The translations under genes and the position numbers were made by a program. A stretch of 11,132 nt of DNA from a bacterium Ga0077546 (GTDB lineage: Bacteria > Cyanobacteriota > Vampirovibrionia > Obscuribacterales > Obscuribacteraceae), in the NCBI GenBank assembly GCA_001464165.1, contig LNEX01000511.1, positions 1 to 11,132 of the forward strand. Direction: 5' to 3'. Shown here piece by piece: positions 1-7,400 of this stretch. Under the pieces are notes generated by a model. The model had not been told where the DNA came from and made no database searches. It saw nothing but the letters and a program-made list of their open reading frames with translations. Each line of letters opens with the position of its first letter. Position 1 is the first letter of the stretch.

Positions 1-3000
1 GCCGTTTCAGCAGCTCCCGACCTAGTGATAACAGCATTAAAGCAAATGCCGGGCGTCTACCTAGCCAATATCAACACACCGACGCAATCAATTATTTCAG
101 GCTCCGAAGAAGCAATAGAAGGGGCGCTAACAGCCTTCAAGGCACAGCAAATCGCAGCAAAACGCATTGCTGTTTCAGCGGCCTTCCATAGCCCTCTGAT
201 GACGGGCTCTGACGAGCAGCTAGCTAAAGTATTGCGTTCAGTACAGTGCCACAGCCCGAAAATACCAGTATTTTCAAACAGCACAAGCCTTCCATACAGT
301 AATGAAAGTACTGAAATAGTTGATCAGCTCAGCCAGCACGCGCTCAAACCAGTTTTGTTTGTTGACCAGCTTAGAGCCATGCACGATGCTGGTGCCCGCT
401 TATTTGTTGAAGTTGGACCAGGCTCTGTATTAACCGGACTAACTGAAGCTTCTCTAGCCGGACGCGAATTTGTAGCAACCAACTGCGAGCGCAGCGGTAG
501 AAACAGCTTAGAGCATTTCCTTTCGACCCTTGGTCGACTAGCTGTCAACGGTGCCGAAATAGATCTAGGAAAATTGTTCTGGAATCGTATGCTTAACAGC
601 AAAGCAAGAATTCGTAGTCACTTTGCGGCTGCCGGCAAGCAGCTTCTATATAAGGTCAATAGTGTTAGCATTGCTCGCATAAAAGAAGGGGAGCCAAGTG
701 CTACAGCACCAGCGAAGAGCCTTAGAGCACAGGCTTCAGCGCCACAGACCGCAAGCGCTCTCAAGACCAATCCACAGCCTCTGACAGCACAAATTAAAAC
801 GACAATTCCAAGTAAAACAACAACAGCAAGCACGCAACATCCTCCTGATGTAAAAGCCAGACAAACAAACGGACAGCTAGCAATGGACCCAAATAACAGA
901 AAGAACGGGACACAACCAGTCGGTCGCCCCGATCAAAATGTAGACAAAGTAATTCTCGAGTTTCAACAGAGCATGCTGGAGATGACCAATCGCTTCCTCG
1001 AGACGCAACAGAATGTCATGCTGGCCTATTTGCAAGCCAATGGCCGCGGTAATGGTTATCAGCCGCAATTGCCGCAACTCAATCAGCAACAACCACAGTC
1101 AATAAATTCTATGGCTGTGTCACAACCAGCACTGACAGCACAACTCGCAAACCCTATGTTGCAAATCACAGACTCGCCATCCTTAGAACCAGGGGTTGGC
1201 ACCACATACGATGCCGGAAACAATGGCAATGGCTCATACGGCGGCAACGGTGCCAACCCAACTGCAAATCTTAATGGCGCAAGTGGTTATAAGGGCGCAA
1301 TCGGCAGCGGCAACAACAACAATGGCAATGACCAATATGGCGACGATAGCGCATTCCCCGCCGCTACCCAAGTCTTAGATGCGCCCGCTGCCCAAACTAA
1401 CCAGATAGATGCAGAAGCACTGGCAGAAAGTCTCTTTGAAATCGTTAGTGAACGCACTGGCTACCCACGCTCAATGCTAGACCCAACTTTAGACTTAGAA
1501 GCAGATCTCGGAATCGACTCTATTAAGCGGGTAGAAATTCTCAATAACTTCAGAAAATTACTGCCTGAATCTACCCAGACCAAGCTCGAAACTGGCATTG
1601 AAAAGCTTGCTGGAACCAAAACCTTGCAAGGGATAGTCGACTGGATTAACACTCTCAACGATCTCGATGAAGCAGAATTAGCAGAAGACTCAGAAACTAC
1701 TCAAGCTTCCGAGAGCAGCCTTTCCCACCCCCGTGAGACTAATACCGACAGCAGAGTGCAAGCAACTAAACTAGCGAACTCAACCAAAACAGGCAATCTG
1801 GAAAAAGTTGCTCGGGGTTTAGTTATGCCAGTGGAGCTACCACCAGCTAAAGCAACAACAAAAGCCCTAGCCCCTGTCACCCTAATCATTGCCGATCAGC
1901 AAGAACCAGCCAAACAAATTGCGGCACTACTTGATGGGCTAGACAAGAGTCTTGGTGCTAAAAACAATATTCTGATTAACCGCAAAAGCCTTGTAGATGA
2001 GCAGGCCTTCAAGCAAGTAATAGGACAGATTAGAGAGAATTTTGGACCGATTGGTGCAGTAATAAATATCTGCAATGTAATCTCTAGCCAAGCTTCATCA
2101 CAACAATCTCAGCAAATAGCACAACTATCCCAACTGTCGAGCACATTCTTGCTAGCCAAGGCTGTCGAAAGCGACCTCACGAGTCATGCTAAGGCAGGCA
2201 GACATGCTTCGTTTGTGAACGTCACCTATCTAGGTGGAGACTTCACAGGAGTAGGGCAAGCAGGTCTCAACCTTCAGCAGTTAGCCTATCAGGGCGGCGT
2301 GGTCGGTCTGACAAAAACTATTGCTCACGAAATGCCAGAAGTGCACGTCAAGGTTGTCGACTTGAACTTAGATACAACAGCCGAAGAAGCGGCCAAATCT
2401 ATCCTTTCTGAGCTCTTTGCCGATGACGAAATTGTCGAAGTCGGATTCGTTCTCGGCAAGCGCCTTGGTTTGGTAGTTAAAGAAGCTCCATACCAGTCAG
2501 TTTTGACCAGCACAAAGCCAGCACTAGATTCATCGTCTGTTGTTTTGGTGACAGGCGGAGCCCGCGGCATCACAGCCAAAGTCACTCTAGAGCTGGCAAA
2601 GAAATACAAACCAACATTTGTGATTGTTGGCCGCTTGCCCCGTCCAAAAGAAACAGAATCGGCTAACACTGCTGGTTTATCTGCAGCCAAAGATATAAAA
2701 GCAGCTCTCATAAATGAACGCCAAGCACTTGGCCAGACAGTAAATATTAGAGAAATAGAACAGGCCTATCAGCATCTACTGCGCGAGCGCGAGGTGCGCT
2801 CATCGCTCGAAGCATTGCAAGCAGCCGGCGCCACAGCAAAGTATTACTCTGTCGATATCTCCGATGCTAGTGCATTCGGTGAGTTGATTGACTCTATCTA
2901 TGAAACTTCAAACATAGATGGTGTCATACATGGCGCAGGAATCATTGAAGATGCACTAATCAAAGACAAACTTCTAGAATCGTTCCAACGAGTCTATGAC

Positions 3001-4467
3001 ACAAAAATCAAAGGTGCCATTACACTAGCTGAGAAAATTCGCTTTGACACCCTACAATTCATGTATTTCTTCTCTTCTGTTGTCGGAAGAACAGGCAACT
3101 CTGGTCAGGCTGATTACGTCTCGGCCAACGAAGCTTTAAACAAACTGGCACTAAACCTAAAAGCCCGCACAACAGCACGGGTAGCCTCTCTCATGTGGGG
3201 TCCGTGGCAAGCCGGAATGGCTCCGCCAGAATTAGAAGCAGTCTTTGCTAGCCACGGTTGGTCTATGATTCAGCCTGAAGACGGCAGCCTCTGCTTCTTA
3301 GAAGAAGTAAGCAAAACTTGCCCTGAGCAAGTAGAAGTTATGTTGGTCGGCAAACTCTCTCCCAAGCCGACTGATACCTCTTCAAAAATGACTACCGCCG
3401 TGGCGGCCCCTGGAACAAAAGTGTCAACCGCAGCGACAAAATCAACAAACTCAGCTGCATCAATCGCACCAGCACCAATTGTCCGCGCTCAGCTGGCTGC
3501 AAAAAACCTTCCTCTGACATTACTGCCGCCCACAAACACTCTAGTACCAGCGGGCATCCTCCTGAACACGGCTCAAGTAGACCCGAACAACACTTCTTTC
3601 TTGCTTCGAATAGATACAAAGAAACACGTCTATCTGCAAGATCACAAATTTGATGGCATCCCCGTTCTACCTATGGCTATTGCCCTCGAACTAATGCTTG
3701 AAGCAGCTCGTGCTGTCTATCCTGACCGTCAACTAGTGCAGGTTTCAGACCTAGATATCCCTTCAGGAATTGTCTTCCACACTAGCGAAAAAGACTTCAT
3801 CATTGAAGTCGGAATTGACAGCGACAACGAAAACACAGTTGCTGTGCAACTTTTATCGGCTAGCCCGCGAAAAGCGCACTTCCGCTGCAAAGCTAAATTT
3901 GCGCAGCAAGCAGCCCTCTGTCCTGAAATCTGGACCACCGAGCTAGCCGCACCAATTCAATCAACATTCAATCTGCGTGATTTGCCAGCTTCAACTGCTG
4001 AGCTGCCGCAGCCGAAAGATCTCTATGGCACCTGGCTCTTCCATGGTCCGGCCTTCCAAGGATTAGCCTCAATAATTTGTTTAGCCACTAACGATATTGC
4101 TGGTGAAATAACCGGCTCGGCCCCCCTCGACTTTGTCACCACCGCCGACTCAAGCGCTTGGACAGTTGATCCGCTCCTGCTCGATAGCGCTATGCAACTA
4201 GCCGGAGTTTGGGCCAGACATCACCAAGATGTCACCGTTCTGCCAAACGGCTTCCGCAATATGTATCTCTTCCGCCCTATCGGCCTTGGCACTGTCAAAG
4301 CTAGAGTCTACCTGGGTGCATCTTCTGCCACAGACCTGCTCTGCGATCTGGCCATATACAACGAAAATGGTGAGCTAGCTATTGTTGCGGAAGGACTAGG
4401 CGGAATCGCTAGCAAAACATTTAATAGATTCGCCTCGTCACCGCCGGTGCAAGAATTAGCCCGATGA
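1..4467 (+). CDS. Type I polyketide/PUFA-like synthase subunit, 5'-truncated: (AT)-ACP-KR-DH
   Basis: The reading frame is open through the left edge, so this is the C-terminal 1488 residues of a larger protein; the GTG at base 25 is internal. Residues are counted from base 1. Residues 1-200 are the back half of an acyltransferase, with AFHSPLM (catalytic His63) and VEVGPG (137-142); the Phe before His63 suits malonyl-CoA. A helix (about 315-345) and a long Ala/Pro/Gln then Asn/Gly-rich linker lead to one ACP (468-553, GIDSIKRVEI, pantetheinylated Ser507). A ketoreductase follows: structural half about 603-838, catalytic half about 846-1073, with TGGARGI (850-856), Ser1026, Tyr1039 and Asn1043. 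Last is a hot-dog dehydratase (1203-1478) with His1215 in HX3GX4P, FHGPAFQ, and Asp1395/Gln1399. All visible catalytic residues are present. Family knowledge predicts an upstream ketosynthase, as in PfaA and HglE. It likely makes a reduced lipid chain iteratively with the next gene's product in the cytoplasm. Product unknown. Confidence 0.95.
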   Translation, partial: AVSAAPDLVITALKQMPGVYLANINTPTQSIISGSEEAIEGALTAFKAQQIAAKRIAVSAAFHSPLMTGSDEQLAKVLRSVQCHSPKIPVFSNSTSLPYSNESTEIVDQLSQHALKPVLFVDQLRAMHDAGARLFVEVGPGSVLTGLTEASLAGREFVATNCERSGRNSLEHFLSTLGRLAVNGAEIDLGKLFWNRMLNSKARIRSHFAAAGKQLLYKVNSVSIARIKEGEPSATAPAKSLRAQASAPQTASALKTNPQPLTAQIKTTIPSKTTTASTQHPPDVKARQTNGQLAMDPNNRKNGTQPVGRPDQNVDKVILEFQQSMLEMTNRFLETQQNVMLAYLQANGRGNGYQPQLPQLNQQQPQSINSMAVSQPALTAQLANPMLQITDSPSLEPGVGTTYDAGNNGNGSYGGNGANPTANLNGASGYKGAIGSGNNNNGNDQYGDDSAFPAATQVLDAPAAQTNQIDAEALAESLFEIVSERTGYPRSMLDPTLDLEADLGIDSIKRVEILNNFRKLLPESTQTKLETGIEKLAGTKTLQGIVDWINTLNDLDEAELAEDSETTQASESSLSHPRETNTDSRVQATKLANSTKTGNLEKVARGLVMPVELPPAKATTKALAPVTLIIADQQEPAKQIAALLDGLDKSLGAKNNILINRKSLVDEQAFKQVIGQIRENFGPIGAVINICNVISSQASSQQSQQIAQLSQLSSTFLLAKAVESDLTSHAKAGRHASFVNVTYLGGDFTGVGQAGLNLQQLAYQGGVVGLTKTIAHEMPEVHVKVVDLNLDTTAEEAAKSILSELFADDEIVEVGFVLGKRLGLVVKEAPYQSVLTSTKPALDSSSVVLVTGGARGITAKVTLELAKKYKPTFVIVGRLPRPKETESANTAGLSAAKDIKAALINERQALGQTVNIREIEQAYQHLLREREVRSSLEALQAAGATAKYYSVDISDASAFGELIDSIYETSNIDGVIHGAGIIEDALIKDKLLESFQRVYDTKIKGAITLAEKIRFDTLQFMYFFSSVVGRTGNSGQADYVSANEALNKLALNLKARTTARVASLMWGPWQAGMAPPELEAVFASHGWSMIQPEDGSLCFLEEVSKTCPEQVEVMLVGKLSPKPTDTSSKMTTAVAAPGTKVSTAATKSTNSAASIAPAPIVRAQLAAKNLPLTLLPPTNTLVPAGILLNTAQVDPNNTSFLLRIDTKKHVYLQDHKFDGIPVLPMAIALELMLEAARAVYPDRQLVQVSDLDIPSGIVFHTSEKDFIIEVGIDSDNENTVAVQLLSASPRKAHFRCKAKFAQQAALCPEIWTTELAAPIQSTFNLRDLPASTAELPQPKDLYGTWLFHGPAFQGLASIICLATNDIAGEITGSAPLDFVTTADSSAWTVDPLLLDSAMQLAGVWARHHQDVTVLPNGFRNMYLFRPIGLGTVKARVYLGASSATDLLCDLAIYNENGELAIVAEGLGGIASKTFNRFASSPPVQELAR
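946..1035 (+). other. Conserved post-AT helix region in subunit 1
   Basis: This codes for a helix rich in Gln, Met, Leu and Glu with the core FLETQQNVMLAYLQ, placed between the AT and the ACP. Similar helices are known to me after the AT in Pfa/Hgl-type synthases. A weaker match, EQVMRSYIENQ, occurs at the equivalent place in the second subunit (bases 7494-7589). It is flanked by low-complexity linkers, so it is probably an ordered island used for dimerisation or docking (inference). Confidence 0.6.
1201..1347 (+). repeat. Asn/Gly-rich low-complexity linker before the ACP
   Basis: About 49 residues are dominated by Asn and Gly (for example NNGNGSYGGNGAN and GSGNNNNGNDQYGDD), encoded by imperfect ggc-aat / ggc-aac triplet runs. 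It follows a Gln/Pro-rich stretch (about 1060-1110) and leads into the ACP, so it is probably a flexible tether that lets the carrier protein reach several active sites. The nucleotide runs make its length prone to slippage. Confidence 0.8.
4464..4467 (+). promoter_or_regulatory. ATGA stop-start overlap coupling the two synthase subunits
   Basis: The start ATG of the KS-AT-DH-PPTase gene shares bases with the TGA stop of the AT-ACP-KR-DH gene. The upstream bases (gaattagcccg) hold no good Shine-Dalgarno sequence. Coupled translation is therefore likely and would keep the two subunits near equal amounts, as expected for partners in one complex. Confidence 0.85.
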
Positions 4468-7400
4468 ATAAAATTGCCATTATTGGCATGGCCTGTCTTT
4501 TTCCTGGTGCTCCAGATCTAGCCAGTTACTGGTCAAATATTGTTCGCGGTTTTGATGCCACCAGAGAAGTAACAGACAAAGAGTGGAGTCTAGCCGACTA
4601 CTACGACAAAGACGCCACAAAATTCGGCATGAGCTATGCCAAGCGAGGCGGCTTCATTACCGAATTTGCCCAGTTTGACCCCCTAAAATATGGCGTCATG
4701 CCTAGCTCAGTGGTCGGTAGTGACCCAGATCAAATGCTCACCCTCAAAGTGGCTCAAGACGCTATGGCTGATGCTGGCTACCTCACCAGAGCCTTCGACC
4801 GCGACCGGGCAGAAATTATCATCGGGAGGATAGGTGCCCCGGGAGCCGGTTGCTTGAACTTAGTTCAGCAATGTAAAACCGTCAATGAAATTGCAGCTAT
4901 CTTGCAAGCTGTGCTACCTGAGCATAATGACGAGCTACTGAAGCAACTAGCTGCACAAATTCAAAGCAATCTTCAACCAGTAAACTCAGATACCATTCCC
5001 GGCACGATGCCCAGCGTGACAGCCGGAAGACTGGCAGCAAAACTAGGTTTCCGTGGCCGCAACCTCATAGTAGACGCCGCCTGTGCCTCATCTATGGTGG
5101 CAGTCGAAACAGCAGTAAACGACTTATTAGACAAGCGCTGCGATTTTGCCCTAGCTGGCGGGGTGCACATCAACTCATCGGCTGTATTTTTCCAGATGTT
5201 CTGCGGCTTAGGCGCTCTCTCGCACAGCGATAGCATTAAGCCATTTGACCAAAGTGCAGATGGCACTATGCTGGGCGAAGGGGTAGGCATGATCTGCTTG
5301 AAACGCCTCGAAGACGCAGAAGCAGATGGCGACAAAATTTATGCCACCATTTGCGGCGTAGCATCATCAAGTGATGGTCATGGCGGCAGCGTCATTGCTC
5401 CCTCTGCTGATGGAGAGGCTCTAGCCATGCGCAATGCCTACGCCATGGCCGGTATTTCACCAGCCACTGTCGAATTGTTAGAAGCTCATGGAACCGGCAC
5501 GCCTGCAGGAGATGTAGTTGAGCTACAAGCTGTAGAGAAAGTTTTTAGAGATCCTGCCCAGAGCCAATCAACCGTAGAACGCGAGCCTTGGTGCGCCCTC
5601 GGTTCAGTCAAGTCGATGATCGGCCACTTGCAATCAGCCAGTGCTATAGCCGGTATCATAAAAGCCACTATGGCCCTGCATCACAAGATTTTGCCACCAA
5701 CCTTGAACGTAACGACACCCAATAGCAAGATTAACTGGGCCAAGCACCCCTGTTATGTAAACTCACAAACCCGCCCTTGGCTCAAGACCAATAAGGGGCA
5801 ACCTCGCCGGGCCGCTGTCAGTGCCTTTGGTTTTGGCGGAATCAATGCCCACATGATTCTAGAAGAGAGCAATAGCTTAACCCAAAAGAACAGACAAGAA
5901 GTCTCGCTAATACAAGAGTGGGAAAACGAAGTGTTCATGCTCTCTAGTACTAGTAGAGAAGGCCTGCTTGAAACCATCGCCAGCCTAGCCCAGACAATTA
6001 GCTCCAACAAAATTGTCTTGAAAGACTTGGCCTATACACTTAATTGCGCTGGGAACCGGGCTGGTAACAGCGCAGGCAACAACAAATCAGGCTCTGCCCC
6101 GCAGAGTGGCTACAGACTGGCTCTAGTGGCCGGGTCTAGTGATGAGCTAACTTTGCACCTAAGTAGCGCTGCAGAACAAATTCGCGACAGCGCCACAACG
6201 AAAATTAGTGATACAAAAAAAGGAATTTACTTCACCGCTCCAGAAGCACTGCTTGGCGGCCAAACAGCATTTATCTACCCTGGTCTAGGTTCGGCTTATA
6301 CCAATATGCTAGGCGACCTCTGTGTGCTCTTCCCTGAGATTAGGGAAGTATTTGAAATTGTCGATAATATTGCCCTAGCTGCTGGTGCTGCCGAGCTACC
6401 AAGCAAGTCAATTTTTCCACAGCCATTTACCGCCGGAGAAAAAACCGGTTCGCCATCTCTTGCGGCTGCTGACTTTGCAGTAGTAGCTGTTCTATTGGCA
6501 GAATACGCTCTATGTCAATTTCTTGCCCATCTAGAAATTAAGCCTGACGCCATTATGGGATGCAGCACCGGTGAATTTGCCGCCATCACCACTGGTGGCT
6601 CCGTCGATGTACTATCTGTGGCACAAACATTCTACGAAGTCAGCACTGAAGTAGCCCGCTCACTTCCGGCTGAAAGCTTGGCCGACTTGCGCTCCCTGCG
6701 AATTTTGGCGCCAGCAGCAACAGTAATGAACTTAGTAAGCTTAGCCGATGTCAATGAAGTTCACCTCAGTGCCGACCTAGGCGATGAACATACAATAGTC
6801 ACCGGTAGTGCCAAAGCAATTGAAAATCTCAACAATGCCTTGCGCGATCAGCGCCTGCCTTGCCACCTCTTACCAATCGCTATTCCTTACCACACACCGC
6901 TGGTCAAAGCAGTAATGGTAGGAAAAGAGGCTGCTGTTCGTGCAGTAGCCATCAGCCCCTTAGCCATTCCTGGCTGGTCGTGTTCAACTGCCGAGCGCTA
7001 TCCAGACGACATTGAAGGCATCCGTACTTTCTTCACCGAGCTCTTTACTAAGCCAGTGGCGCTGCGCCAGACCATTCGTGGCATGTACGATCACGGCGTA
7101 CGCAAATTTATCGAAGTCGGGCCAAGTGGCATATTGAGTTCGATGATACCGGGCATATTGCCCAATCAAGACCATCTAGCAGTTGCTACTAATCTCGCCT
7201 CCAAATCAGGCTTGACCCAAATTCATCATCTTCTGGCCGCACTATTTGTGCAGGAAGTACCAGCAAAACTTGACTATCTCTATCAGCGCCGCCAGCCGAC
7301 CATAGTCAACTGGCAAACTCCGACAGCCAAGGCTGTTACTAGCAGCACTCCACTGCTGTTGGCCTATGCCGGATTGAAAATTGATACCAGCAAACTACCT

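Noticed and set aside
25..27. GTG as the start of the first gene
   Set aside because: The frame is open through base 1 and the sequence begins in the middle of an acyltransferase, so the true start is upstream of the window.
2325..2711. 128-codon - strand open frame within the ketoreductase region
   Set aside because: It lies wholly opposite conserved ketoreductase sequence (the TGGARGI region) and has no plausible product.
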